16,470 nt of DNA from assembly GCA_947589175.1 (NCBI GenBank), contig CANPZR010000026.1, positions 1 through 16,470 on the forward strand. Direction: 5' to 3'. Positions 1 to 8,826 of the stretch are shown in pieces (positions within the stretch are counted from its first letter, which is position 1; every line of letters starts with the position of its first letter). The notes under the pieces were generated by a model. The model did not search any database. It was not told the DNA's origin and saw only the letters and a list, made by a program, of their open reading frames with translations. The translations under genes were made by a program, and so were the position numbers. The stretch comes from an uncultured Lachnospiraceae bacterium (GTDB taxonomy: Bacteria; Bacillota; Clostridia; Lachnospirales; Lachnospiraceae).

Positions 1-1
1 C

Positions 2-3000
2 GAGGCGGACCAGATTATTTTTTCTGCTTACGAAAGACATTTTGCCAACATTCAGGAGACATTACAGGATATTATAAAGAAAGCCTACGAGGAACTGGGG
101 GATCTTCCCATCGCCCCGATGATTACGGGCTCCGGCGGGCTCACCATTTCCAAGCATTTAGATATACCCTTTGTACAGGAAGTAGTCAGCGTGGCTGCCT
201 CCCTAAAAAAGTACGCCCCGCGCACGGACGTAGCCATTGAGCTGGGCGGCGAGGACGCCAAGATCATCTATTTCACCGACGGCATCGAGCAGCGCATGAA
301 CGGCATATGCGCCGGGGGAACCGGCTCCTTTATCGACCAGATGGCCACCCTGTTAAAGACCGACGCCGCCGGGCTGAACGAGTACGCCAAAAATTACCAG
401 GCCCTCTATCCCATCGCGGCCCGCTGCGGCGTATTTGCCAAATCGGACATACAGCCCCTGATCAACGAGGGCGCTGCCAAGGAAGATCTGGCCGCCTCTA
501 TTTTCCAGGCGGTCGTCAACCAGACCATCAGCGGCCTCGCCTGCGGCAAGCCCATCCGCGGCAACGTGGCATTTTTGGGAGGACCCCTCCACTTTCTCAC
601 GGAGCTGAAGGAGGCCTTTATCCGCACGCTGAACTTAAAGGGCGACGCCATTATCGCGCCGGAGAATTCTCATCTGTTCGCCGCCAGCGGAGCGGCTATG
701 AACGCGGACAGCTACATCCATGGCGCAGCGGCGGGCGACAAAAACGCCTGCGGAGCCGCTACGAGCGCGGACAGCAATGCCAATAGCGGAAAAAATACCA
801 CGCTGGGCCGCCTTCTCGAAAAGCTGTCCTCGGAGATTCACCTGGAATTTGAGGTCACAAGAATGGAGCCTCTTTTTAAGGATGAAAAAGAATACAACGA
901 TTTTCTGGAGCACCACAGCCGTCACAGCGTCAAAAAGGGCGACCTCGCCACCTACGAGGGCAACGTCTTTTTGGGCATCGACGCCGGTTCCACGACGACC
1001 AAGGCGGCGCTCGTGGGCGAGGACGGCTCGCTTCTGTACTCCTTTTACGACAATAACAACGGAAGCCCGCTGAAAACGACGATCAAGGCCATCAAGGAAA
1101 TCTATCAGCTTCTGCCGGAGAGCGCCACCATCGTGCGCTCCTGTTCCACCGGATACGGCGAGGCTCTGATCCAGTCCGCCCTGATGCTGGACGAGGGCGA
1201 GGTGGAAACAGTTTCCCACTACTACGCGGCCTCCTTCTTTGAGCCGGATGTAGACTGCATCCTGGATATCGGCGGGCAGGACATGAAGTGCATTAAGATT
1301 AAAAATGACTCGGTGGACAGCGTCCAGCTCAACGAGGCCTGCTCCTCCGGCTGCGGCTCCTTTATTGAGACGTTCGCCAGATCTCTCAACTATGAGGTCA
1401 AAGATTTTGCCAAACTGGCGCTCTTTGCGGAGAATCCCATCGACCTGGGCTCCCGCTGCACCGTTTTTATGAATTCCAAGGTCAAGCAGGCGCAGAAGGA
1501 GGGCGCCACCGTGGCGGACATCTCCGCGGGACTGGCGATTTCCGTCATCAAAAACGCCCTGCTGAAAGTAATCAAGCTGACCGATCCGAAGGATCTGGGC
1601 GCCCATGTGGTCGTCCAGGGCGGAACCTTCTACAATGACGCCGTTCTCCGGAGCTTTGAGCGCGTCTCCGGCTGCGAGGCCGTGCGCCCGGACATCGCCG
1701 GAATCATGGGCGCCTTCGGCGCGGCGCTCATTGCCAGGGAACACTACGAGGAGGGCATGGAGACCACTATGCTCCCCTTAGAGGACATTATCAATCTGAA
1801 ATTTGAGAGCAGCATGGCGCGCTGCAAGGGCTGCACCAACCACTGCCTTCTGACCATCAACCGCTTTACCGGCGGACGGCAGTTCATCTCCGGCAACCGC
1901 TGCGAGCGGGGACTGGGGAAGGAGAAGTCCCACACGGACATCCCCAATCTATACGAATATAAAAACAAGCGGCTGTTTGAACACTACACGCCCCTGTCGC
2001 CGGATCAGGCGTACCGGGGCAAGGTGGGCATCCCGCGCGTACTCAATATGTACGAGAACTACCCGTACTGGTTTACGTTTTTCACGGAATTAGGATACCA
2101 GGTGGTGCTCTCGCCCGCCTCCAGCCGCAACATCTACTCGCTGGGCATCGAATCCATCCCCAGCGAGTCAGAATGTTATCCGGCCAAGCTGGCTCACGGC
2201 CACATATCATGGCTGTTAAAACAAGGATTAACTTACATCTTTTACCCTTGTGTCCCCTATGAGCGCCGGGAATTTAAGGATTCGGGCAATCACTACAACT
2301 GCCCTATCGTCACCTCCTATGGCGAGAACATAAAAAACAACGTAGAGGAGTTAAAGGACGATTCAATCACATTTCAGAATCCCTTTGTCTCCTTTGAGAG
2401 CGATAAAATTCTGGCGGATGAGCTGGTAAAATATCTGGGAAAGGAAAACGACATCCCCGCGAGCGAAATCCGCGCCGCCGCCCACAAGGCCTATGAGGAG
2501 CTGGAGCGGACCAGGCAGGATATCTGCCGCAAGGGCGAGGAGATCCTCCAGTGGATGAAGGAAACCGGCAAGCGCGGCATCGTGCTGGCCGGCCGCCCCT
2601 ATCACATCGATCCGGAAATCAACCACGGCATCCCGGAGCTGATTACCTCCTATGATATCGCCGTCCTCTCCGAGGACAGCATATCGCATCTGGCGTCCAT
2701 CGACCGGCCCACCATCGCCGTGGACCAGTGGATGTACCACTCCCGCCTGTACGCGGCGGCAAGCTTCGTCCGCACGCAGGACAATCTGGAGATGATCCAG
2801 CTCAATTCCTTTGGCTGCGGCCTGGACGCGGTCACGACGGACCAGGTCAACGACATCCTCACAAGCTCCGGCAAAATCTGCACGGTGCTGAAAATCGACG
2901 AGGTGAACAATCTGGGAGCGGCAAGAATCCGCATCCGCTCGCTGATCTCCGCCGTCAAGGACCGCGCCCGCAAGGGAATACGGCCCCATGTGGCAAGCAG

Positions 3001-4243
3001 CGCGCACAACCGCGTCGTATTTACCGAAGAAATGCGAAAGACCTACACCATACTGGCGCCGCAGATGTCGCCCATTCATTTTGACCTGCTCATGCCCGCC
3101 CTGTCCGCCTGCGGATACAATCTGGTAACGCTGCCGAGCGGCGTGGGCGAGCTGGATTACGGCTTAAAATATGTAAACAACGACGCCTGCTATCCCTCCC
3201 TCCTCGTAGTGGGGCAGTTCATGAAGGCGCTGCTGTCCGGCGAGTACGACCTGGACCGCACGGCGCTCATTATCACCCAGACGGGAGGCGGATGCCGCGC
3301 CACCAACTACATCGGCTTCATACGCCGCGCGCTGAAAAAGGCGGGCATGGAGCAGATTCCGGTCATTTCGCTCAGCGCGGGACTGGAGAAAAATCCGGGC
3401 TTCAAGATCAACTACCGGCTGCTAAAGGGCGCCATCCACGCCCTGATCTACGGGGATCTGTTTATGCGGGTCGTATACCGCACACGCCCCTACGAGAAGG
3501 TTCCCGGCTCCGTCAACGCCCTTCATGAGAAATGGAAGGCGCGCTGCATCGAGGCGGTCAAGAACCCGAAACAGTCGGAGTTAAAGAAAAATGTACAGGC
3601 AATCGTCAAGGATTTCGATGAAATAGAGCTGGATGAATCCATGAAGAAACCGCGGGTCGGCATCGTGGGCGAGATTCTCGTGAAATTCCTCCCCGCCGCC
3701 AACAACTACGTCGTGAATCTGCTGGAGTCCGAGGGCGCCGAGGCGGTCTGCCCGGATATGCTGGACTTCTTCATGTACAGCGCATATGACAGCGTTTTCA
3801 AGGCGGACCATCTGGGATTTGGCAAGACGGGAAAGACACTGGGCAAATCCGCCGTGTGGCTGTTGGAGAGCTTCCGAAAGCCTCTCTGCGAGGCCCTGCG
3901 TGCCAGCAAACGGTTCGAGGCGCCGCCCTCTCTCTACACACTGGTCGATTACGCGAAGCCGTTCGTATCTCCCGGCAACCAGACCGGCGAGGGGTGGTTT
4001 TTGACCGGCGAGATGATTGAGCTGATCCACAGCAATGTCCCCAACATTGTCTGCACGCAGCCCTTCGGCTGCCTCCCCAACCATGTGGTGGGAAAAGGCG
4101 TGATCAAGCAGCTCCGGAAGGCCTTTCCGAAGGCCAATATCGTGGCAGTGGATTACGATCCGGGCGCCAGCGAGGTCAACCAGTTGAACCGCATCAAGCT
4201 GATGTTAGCCACCGCCCACGAAAATCTTTCGGAACAAAACTGA
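2..4243 (+). CDS. Fused 2-hydroxyacyl-CoA dehydratase activase-related protein (5' end outside window)
   Basis: The reading frame is open from base 2, so the true start lies upstream; 1413 residues are visible. Two BadF/BcrA-type ASKHA ATPase modules come first. The first shows GGEDAK (245-262) and CAGGTGSF (308-331). The second opens with GIDAGSTTTK near 974 and has DIGGQDMK and SSGCGSF. Each has a cysteine motif like that of HgdC activators (ARCGVF, SRCTVF). A cluster CxxCxxxC plus a fourth Cys follows at 1823-1903, then a DUF2229-like region (about 2020-2690, SECYPAK, YPCVPYERR). The C-terminal half resembles HgdB-like dehydratase subunits (NDACYP, GGGCRATNY, QPFGCLPN). In this family the activase uses ATP hydrolysis to push an electron from a [4Fe-4S] cluster into a dehydratase. 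Fusion of activase and dehydratase-like parts in one chain is a known clostridial architecture, but its substrate is unknown to me. No partner gene lies downstream. Family assignment is firm; function is inference. Confidence 0.9.
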   Translation, partial: EADQIIFSAYERHFANIQETLQDIIKKAYEELGDLPIAPMITGSGGLTISKHLDIPFVQEVVSVAASLKKYAPRTDVAIELGGEDAKIIYFTDGIEQRMNGICAGGTGSFIDQMATLLKTDAAGLNEYAKNYQALYPIAARCGVFAKSDIQPLINEGAAKEDLAASIFQAVVNQTISGLACGKPIRGNVAFLGGPLHFLTELKEAFIRTLNLKGDAIIAPENSHLFAASGAAMNADSYIHGAAAGDKNACGAATSADSNANSGKNTTLGRLLEKLSSEIHLEFEVTRMEPLFKDEKEYNDFLEHHSRHSVKKGDLATYEGNVFLGIDAGSTTTKAALVGEDGSLLYSFYDNNNGSPLKTTIKAIKEIYQLLPESATIVRSCSTGYGEALIQSALMLDEGEVETVSHYYAASFFEPDVDCILDIGGQDMKCIKIKNDSVDSVQLNEACSSGCGSFIETFARSLNYEVKDFAKLALFAENPIDLGSRCTVFMNSKVKQAQKEGATVADISAGLAISVIKNALLKVIKLTDPKDLGAHVVVQGGTFYNDAVLRSFERVSGCEAVRPDIAGIMGAFGAALIAREHYEEGMETTMLPLEDIINLKFESSMARCKGCTNHCLLTINRFTGGRQFISGNRCERGLGKEKSHTDIPNLYEYKNKRLFEHYTPLSPDQAYRGKVGIPRVLNMYENYPYWFTFFTELGYQVVLSPASSRNIYSLGIESIPSESECYPAKLAHGHISWLLKQGLTYIFYPCVPYERREFKDSGNHYNCPIVTSYGENIKNNVEELKDDSITFQNPFVSFESDKILADELVKYLGKENDIPASEIRAAAHKAYEELERTRQDICRKGEEILQWMKETGKRGIVLAGRPYHIDPEINHGIPELITSYDIAVLSEDSISHLASIDRPTIAVDQWMYHSRLYAAASFVRTQDNLEMIQLNSFGCGLDAVTTDQVNDILTSSGKICTVLKIDEVNNLGAARIRIRSLISAVKDRARKGIRPHVASSAHNRVVFTEEMRKTYTILAPQMSPIHFDLLMPALSACGYNLVTLPSGVGELDYGLKYVNNDACYPSLLVVGQFMKALLSGEYDLDRTALIITQTGGGCRATNYIGFIRRALKKAGMEQIPVISLSAGLEKNPGFKINYRLLKGAIHALIYGDLFMRVVYRTRPYEKVPGSVNALHEKWKARCIEAVKNPKQSELKKNVQAIVKDFDEIELDESMKKPRVGIVGEILVKFLPAANNYVVNLLESEGAEAVCPDMLDFFMYSAYDSVFKADHLGFGKTGKTLGKSAVWLLESFRKPLCEALRASKRFEAPPSLYTLVDYAKPFVSPGNQTGEGWFLTGEMIELIHSNVPNIVCTQPFGCLPNHVVGKGVIKQLRKAFPKANIVAVDYDPGASEVNQLNRIKLMLATAHENLSEQN

Positions 4244-4277
4244 CAAGAAAAAAATATTGTGCTTCTTGAATGCATTA

Positions 4278-4311
4278 AGAAAAGCGGCATCCTTACGGAT
4301 ACCGCTTTTCT
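4278..4311 (+). terminator. Stem-loop terminator after the activase gene, possibly bidirectional
   Basis: AGAAAAGCGG (4278-4287) pairs with CCGCTTTTCT (4302-4311). After one mismatch the stem continues with ATCC/GGAT around a TTAC loop. It lies 35 bases after the activase stop and 31 bases after the converging adhesin stop, so it may serve both. The plus-strand tail (CTCATTTATT) is U-rich but not a clean U-run; the minus-strand tail is weaker. Confidence 0.7.
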
Positions 4312-4342
4312 CATTTATTGGATGAATCACTATCACTTATTT

Positions 4343-6118
4343 TTACATTCTCTCTTTTCTAGAAAACATAACCAGAAAGATGGCCATTGCCAGTGCGGAT
4401 ACAACCATGCCCATAATCGGGAAGAACATGTTGGTGTTATCTCCTGTCTCCGGTGCGGCATCTGTCAGAGGAACTTCCTCATCCAGAATCGTGGTCTTCT
4501 TCGTCTTTGGCTTTGCCTTTTTCTCCGGACCTGCCGGAGCCTTCGGAGTGTCCTCATCCACAATCGTGGTAGTCGGCGTATCATCATCGTCAATGGTAAC
4601 GCCCGGATCTTCTGTCGTCTCAGGTATTGCTGTAGCATCTGCCGGTGTCTCTGTAGGCTCCGTCGGAGTAGCAGTCGGCTCAACGCTTGCTGACGGAACA
4701 GGCGTATTCTCAGTAACCGGTGTAATTACCGGGGTCTGCTCCGGTTCATTGGAAGGCTGCTCGGTAGGCTGCTCGGTAGGCTGCTCCGAAGGAGTAGACA
4801 CTGGAGTAGGAACTGGAGTTACCTTCGGCGTAGCTGTCGGCGCTTCCGTCGGAGTAACAACCGGTGTAGCTGTCGGTTCCTCCGTAGACTTTGGAGTAAC
4901 TGTTGGGGTCTTCTTCGGCTCCTCTGTAGGCTGCTCGGTAGGCTGCTCCGAAGGAGTAGACTTTGGAGTAGACTTTGGAGTAGCTGTCGGGGTCTTCTTC
5001 GGCTCCTCTGTAGGCTGCTCCGAAGGAGTAGACTTTGGAGTAGACTTTGGGGTAGCCGTCGGGGTCTTCTTCGGCTCCTCTGTAGGCTGCTCGGTAGGCT
5101 GCTCCGAAGGAGTAGACTTTGGAGTAGCCGTCGGGGTCTTCTTCGGCTCCTCGGTAGGGGTTGCCGTCGGAGTCTTCTTCGGCTCCTCGGTAGGGGTTGC
5201 CGTCGGAGTCTTCTTTGGCTCCTCAGTTGGGGTAGCGGACGGAGAAGGTGTTGACTTCTTATCCGGAACCTTCTTAGAAATCATATGCCACTCACCGCCG
5301 GTGCTGACTATCACATCACATACCAGCCAGCCCTCGCCGGTAACATCAATATTAACGTATGCTTTAGGCGCAATCACAGAGGCATGCATGCCATCGGATC
5401 CAATATGAAGATCCGTTATATCCGGGAAATTCCAAATCACGGATTCAGCTATCTCTTCATCGCTCTTTGAGCCCTTGACAACATCTACCGTATATCTCGG
5501 AATCGTAAAGCTTTCCTCTTCCTGGGAATTGAACACGACTGTCTGGCTGCCCCTGATCTTGATTTTCAGGCCGCCATTGGCAATCTTGCCATCTTTGAGA
5601 CTGCTGACCATCTCTTCAGCGTCTACATAGACAACATCACTCTCTTCCTCGGATACATCAATGACATAATTATTCATGTCAGTTGCTTCTGGCGTTTCAA
5701 TATCGCACTTGCCCACTACAGACTCGGAGTAATCCTGAACCTTTTTGAGCATCCCCTTTACTTCTTCCTTGACGCTCTCATCAATAATCACTTCCGGATC
5801 GCCGCGGAACTGAGGCTCTCCCTCTACTTCGCCAATCTTAATAACACCAGCGGCGTTGGCCTTGCTCCCAACGGTATTTCCCACTGTGTGTCCGTTTCCC
5901 TGATACTTGCCGGCTGCAAAGTTCGTCTCCATATCGCCTGTCTGATACAGTTCATTGCAAACCACTCCATACTCAATACAGTCCTGCAGAAACGGCTCAT
6001 TGCCGCTATTGGACGCATAGGATATCCCTCCTACAATAGCAAACACAACAGCTAGAGCAACCACTCCGGCGCTGATCTTTGCAAGTGTCGCCTGTCTAAT
6101 CCTTCTCATTCTTCTCAT
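4343..6118 (-). CDS. Wall-anchored surface protein with choice-of-anchor-A-like domain and Thr/Pro-rich stalk (adhesin 1)
   Basis: A 591-residue exported protein. Residues 1-36 form a Sec signal: a basic start (MRRMRRIRQ), a hydrophobic core and a likely cut near SYAS. Residues about 40-285 resemble the choice-of-anchor A (collagen-binding-like) adhesin domain: NEPFLQD near the start, then VIWNFPDITDLHIGSDGMHA, SVIAPKAYVNIDV and GEWHMIS at the end. Residues about 290-505 are a Thr/Pro/Glu/Lys stalk built from units such as TPTATPTEEPKK and TPSEQPTEQP. A DDDTP/DEDTP/DEEVPL acidic segment precedes APETGD (555-560), a hydrophobic stretch and a basic tail, i.e. a sortase sorting signal with PETG instead of LPxTG. 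The start was chosen because the paralogue downstream of 8819 aligns from the same first Met; a GAGGGG site precedes it. Role in adhesion is inferred; the ligand is unknown and no sortase is in the window. Confidence 0.88.
   Translation of the reverse strand: MRRMRRIRQATLAKISAGVVALAVVFAIVGGISYASNSGNEPFLQDCIEYGVVCNELYQTGDMETNFAAGKYQGNGHTVGNTVGSKANAAGVIKIGEVEGEPQFRGDPEVIIDESVKEEVKGMLKKVQDYSESVVGKCDIETPEATDMNNYVIDVSEEESDVVYVDAEEMVSSLKDGKIANGGLKIKIRGSQTVVFNSQEEESFTIPRYTVDVVKGSKSDEEIAESVIWNFPDITDLHIGSDGMHASVIAPKAYVNIDVTGEGWLVCDVIVSTGGEWHMISKKVPDKKSTPSPSATPTEEPKKTPTATPTEEPKKTPTATPTEEPKKTPTATPKSTPSEQPTEQPTEEPKKTPTATPKSTPKSTPSEQPTEEPKKTPTATPKSTPKSTPSEQPTEQPTEEPKKTPTVTPKSTEEPTATPVVTPTEAPTATPKVTPVPTPVSTPSEQPTEQPTEQPSNEPEQTPVITPVTENTPVPSASVEPTATPTEPTETPADATAIPETTEDPGVTIDDDDTPTTTIVDEDTPKAPAGPEKKAKPKTKKTTILDEEVPLTDAAPETGDNTNMFFPIMGMVVSALAMAIFLVMFSRKERM
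4780..5250 (-). repeat. In-frame 36-bp-type repeats coding the adhesin 1 stalk
   Basis: Tandem, partly nested repeats encode TPTATPTEEPKK (36 bp) and longer composite units with STPSEQPTEQPTEEPKK and one or two copies of TPKS. Unit lengths are multiples of three, so gain or loss of copies would change stalk length without breaking the frame. Adjacent units are almost identical at DNA level, for example around 5145-5230, which suggests recent duplication. Confidence 0.85.
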
Positions 6119-6169
6119 CCTTCCCCTCTTGATTTCTAAAAAAATTGTAAATTAGTTCCCCATGCTCAA

Positions 6170-6199
6170 ATTGTAACACGAACGATTTATTGAAGTAAA
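6170..6199 (-). promoter_or_regulatory. Putative sigma-A promoter of adhesin 1, extended -10
   Basis: On the minus strand: -35 TTTACT (6199-6194), 18-bp spacer, then TGTTACAAT, an extended -10 (TGn + TACAAT, 6175-6170). The expected start near 6163 would give a leader of about 45 bases. The -35 core CTTTACTT also occurs in the promoter proposed for adhesin 2. Confidence 0.45.
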
Positions 6200-6345
6200 G
6201 CAAAATATTTCCAATCCCTATGCTTTTATCGCTTTTCTGCATAATGCACAAATACTTATCGACTTTTTTCGACTTTCATTGTCATTTTACACAGTATTTA
6301 CTTATTCTTTAGAATCATGAAGCATTTCTTCCATAAATTGAATGC

Positions 6346-6378
6346 GAAAAAGGGACGCCTTGGAACTGCGCCCCTTTC
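6346..6378 (-). terminator. Rho-independent terminator of adhesin 2
   Basis: Read on the minus strand, GAAAGGGGCGC (6378-6368) pairs with GCGTCCCTTT (6358-6349), with one G-T wobble and a 9-base loop, and ends in a TTTTT run (6351-6347). It lies 21 bases after the stop of the 806-residue adhesin. It separates that gene from the promoter of adhesin 1, so the two are probably independent transcripts. Confidence 0.8.
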
Positions 6379-6398
6379 ACTTAATTATAATTTATATT

Positions 6399-8819
6399 TT
6401 AGTTCTTTTTTCTGCGAAGCAAGAGTACCATTACAATTATCACTACGGACAATCCCATTCCCACTACAGGAATCAGAAGATTTGTCGTATCTCCCGTCTC
6501 CGGTGCGGCGTCAGACAACGGTACATCTTCGTCCAGAATCGTTGTCTTTTTGGTCTTTGGCTTCGATTTTTCCCGGATAGTCAACGCCGTCTTTGGTGTT
6601 TCCTCATCTTCGATCATTGTCTTTGGCGTATCCTCATCCTCAATCATCGTGGTCGGAGTATCTTCATCACCAATCTGCGTTGTATCGTCATTATTATCCT
6701 CGTCTACAGCCGGTGCTGTCGGAGTAGCGCTGGGTTCCTCCGAAGAAGTAACTTCCGGCGTTGTCTCCGCTTCTGGTGTGGACGACACCTCCGGAGTCGT
6801 GGACACCTCCGGAGTCATTGACACCTCTGGAGTCATTGACACCTCTGGAGTCATTGACACCTCTGGAGTCATTGACACTTCCGGAGTCATTGACACCTCT
6901 GGAGTCATTGACACTTCCGGCGTCATTGACACCTCTGGAGTCGTGGATACTTCCGGCGTCATTGATACCTCTGGGGTCGTGGATGCCTCTGGCGTGGACG
7001 ATACCTCTGGAGTCGGCGACACCTCCGGTGTCGTGGATACCTCTGGGGTCATTGTTACCTCTGGGGTCGTGGATGCCTCTGGTGTCGTGGATGCCTCTGG
7101 GGTCGTGGATGCCTCTGGTGTCGGCGACACCTCCGGTGTCGTGGATACCTCCGGTGTCGTGGATACCTCCGGTGTCGGTGTCGGGGTTGCTGTCGGAACA
7201 GGTCCCGGGGTAAGCACTGGCGGCGGCGTCAACAGCGGCGTCGGTGTAGGTGTCGCGGTCGGTGTGGCCGTTGGCGTAGCAGTCGGCGTTGGTGCCGGCG
7301 TTTCTCCGGGGCCAGGTGTAGCAGTCTCTACCGGCACAGTCGGCGTCGGACTCGGCACTGGAGTGATTACCGGTGTAGGTGTTGGGGTGGCCGTCGGTGC
7401 CGGAGTTAAAGTAATGGCAGGCGGCGGTGTTATAACCGGTGGCGGCGTTATATAAATAGTAGGCGTCGGCGTTGCTGTCGGAATCGGAGTAGGTGTAGGC
7501 GTCGCGGTCGGCGCTTCAGAAGGAGTAGGCTCCGGCGTCGGTGCAACGGTCGGTGTGGCCGTCGGCGCTTCAGAAGGCTTCTCCGAAGGCGTAGGCTTTG
7601 GTGTCACCTTTGGAGTTGCCTTCGGTGTCCGTGTAGGCTCCTCAGTCGGGGTTGCCGTTGGCGTCGGTGCAGGCTCCTCGCTCGGAGTTGCTTCTGGCGT
7701 CGATGTAGGCTCCTCGCTCGGGCTTGCCGTTGGTGACGGCTCCTCAGAAGGAGTAGGCTCCTCGCTCGGACTTACCTCTGGTGTTGGCGTCGGTTCCTCA
7801 GAAGGCTGCTCCGAAGGCGTAACCTCTGGCGTCGGTGTAGACTCCTTCGTCGGCTCTGGCGTCGGCGTAGGCTTCTTTGTCGGCTTCTCGGTAGGCGTAG
7901 GCTCTTCCGTCGGCGTCGGTTTTTCGGTCGGAGTTGACGTGGGCTCTTCCGTTGGCGTCGGATCCTTGATATTGCTGGAAATCATGTGCCACTCCCCACT
8001 GTTGCCCACTACCTTGTCGCAGAGCAGCCAGCCCTCAGCAGTCACATCAATATTAACCAGAGCTCTAGGCGCAATGACCGTCGCATGCATATTATCGGAC
8101 GCAATGTGAAGATCGTTGATATAGGGGAAGTTCCAGATAATCGATCTCGCTATATCTTCATGGTTCTTCTTGCCGTCCACAACCTCCACATTATACCTGG
8201 GAATAGTAAATCCGTCTTTCTCCTTTGAATTTAATACAACAGTCTGATTTTCACGGAGCTTGATCTTCAAGGCGCCATTCTGCAATGCATAGTTCTTGAT
8301 GCCCTTGACCATCTCCTCTATGTCCACATAAATTACGTCGCCCTTATACGTGGATGCGTCAATCGGATAATTGTTCATATCAGTGGGCGTTACCGTGGTA
8401 ATATCGCACTTGTCGATCACGGATTCTGAATAGTCCTGAGCAGCTGCGATCATGTCCCGTACTTCCTTCTTGACACTCCCGTCAACAATCACTTCCGGCT
8501 CCCCGCGGAACTGGCTCTTGCCCTTTTCCTCGCCCATCTTGATATAGCCGGATGCATTGGCCTTTCCGGGAACCGTGTTGCCGTTTGTCTGCCCATTGCT
8601 CTGATAGAAACCGGCCGCAAAGTTGGTCTCCATATCAGATGTCACCTGCAGTTCATTGCAGACAATGCCGTACTCTACCGCATCCTGCAAAAATGGCTCA
8701 TTTCCCACGTTGGAAGCCTGGGAAATCCCGCCGATAATGCAGAACACAAAGGCAAGCGCAAGCACGGACGCACCAATCTTGGCAACCGTCGATTTCCTCA
8801 GTCGTCTCTTCCTTTTCAT
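6399..8819 (-). CDS. Wall-anchored surface protein with choice-of-anchor-A-like domain and long TPE-repeat stalk (adhesin 2)
   Basis: An 806-residue paralogue of the neighbouring adhesin. The signal peptide (basic MKRKRRLRK, hydrophobic core, SQAS cut region) has the same length as in adhesin 1. The adhesive domain to about residue 285 shares NEPFLQD, VCNEL, DMETNFAAG, QDYSES, TDMNNY, FTIPRY, IWNFP, DLHI and GEWHMIS with it. The stalk has two zones: a Thr/Pro/Glu-rich zone with SEEP, TPTP and TEEP units (about 7170-7970), and 23 copies of a VSxTPE hexapeptide (6753-7166). Acidic motifs (GDEDTP, EDEDTP, EDEETP, DEDVPL) lead to APETGD (772-777), a hydrophobic segment and RRKKN. The start at 8819 has an ideal AAGGAGGA site. 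Export and sortase anchoring are well supported; the ligand is unknown. Confidence 0.9.
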   Translation of the reverse strand: MKRKRRLRKSTVAKIGASVLALAFVFCIIGGISQASNVGNEPFLQDAVEYGIVCNELQVTSDMETNFAAGFYQSNGQTNGNTVPGKANASGYIKMGEEKGKSQFRGEPEVIVDGSVKKEVRDMIAAAQDYSESVIDKCDITTVTPTDMNNYPIDASTYKGDVIYVDIEEMVKGIKNYALQNGALKIKLRENQTVVLNSKEKDGFTIPRYNVEVVDGKKNHEDIARSIIWNFPYINDLHIASDNMHATVIAPRALVNIDVTAEGWLLCDKVVGNSGEWHMISSNIKDPTPTEEPTSTPTEKPTPTEEPTPTEKPTKKPTPTPEPTKESTPTPEVTPSEQPSEEPTPTPEVSPSEEPTPSEEPSPTASPSEEPTSTPEATPSEEPAPTPTATPTEEPTRTPKATPKVTPKPTPSEKPSEAPTATPTVAPTPEPTPSEAPTATPTPTPIPTATPTPTIYITPPPVITPPPAITLTPAPTATPTPTPVITPVPSPTPTVPVETATPGPGETPAPTPTATPTATPTATPTPTPLLTPPPVLTPGPVPTATPTPTPEVSTTPEVSTTPEVSPTPEASTTPEASTTPEASTTPEVTMTPEVSTTPEVSPTPEVSSTPEASTTPEVSMTPEVSTTPEVSMTPEVSMTPEVSMTPEVSMTPEVSMTPEVSMTPEVSMTPEVSTTPEVSSTPEAETTPEVTSSEEPSATPTAPAVDEDNNDDTTQIGDEDTPTTMIEDEDTPKTMIEDEETPKTALTIREKSKPKTKKTTILDEDVPLSDAAPETGDTTNLLIPVVGMGLSVVIIVMVLLLRRKKN
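6753..7166 (-). repeat. Tandem 18-bp repeat, 23 units coding VSxTPE
   Basis: The 414-bp tract is exactly 23 units of 18 bp. Protein variants are VSMTPE, VSTTPE, ASTTPE, VSPTPE, VSSTPE, VTMTPE and AETTPE, and seven VSMTPE copies are consecutive. The frame is kept in every copy. Third-position changes are scattered, so the array is partly aged, while the VSMTPE block looks recently expanded. Confidence 0.92.
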
Positions 8820-8826
8820 AGCTTTT

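Noticed and set aside
307..786. 159-codon frame inside the activase gene
   Set aside because: It is a shadow frame, Arg/Pro/Gly-rich, with no domain, inside a clearly conserved coding sequence.
4380..5408. Long plus-strand open frame (342 codons) rich in Gly/Val/Ser opposite adhesin 1
   Set aside because: It is the antisense reading of the Pro/Thr repeat codons. The minus-strand protein has a signal peptide, a domain and a sorting signal, and this frame has none.
6550..7455. Plus-strand open frame (301 codons) of GVIDTS repeats opposite adhesin 2
   Set aside because: It is an antisense artefact of the 18-bp repeats with no ribosome-binding site or recognisable domain.
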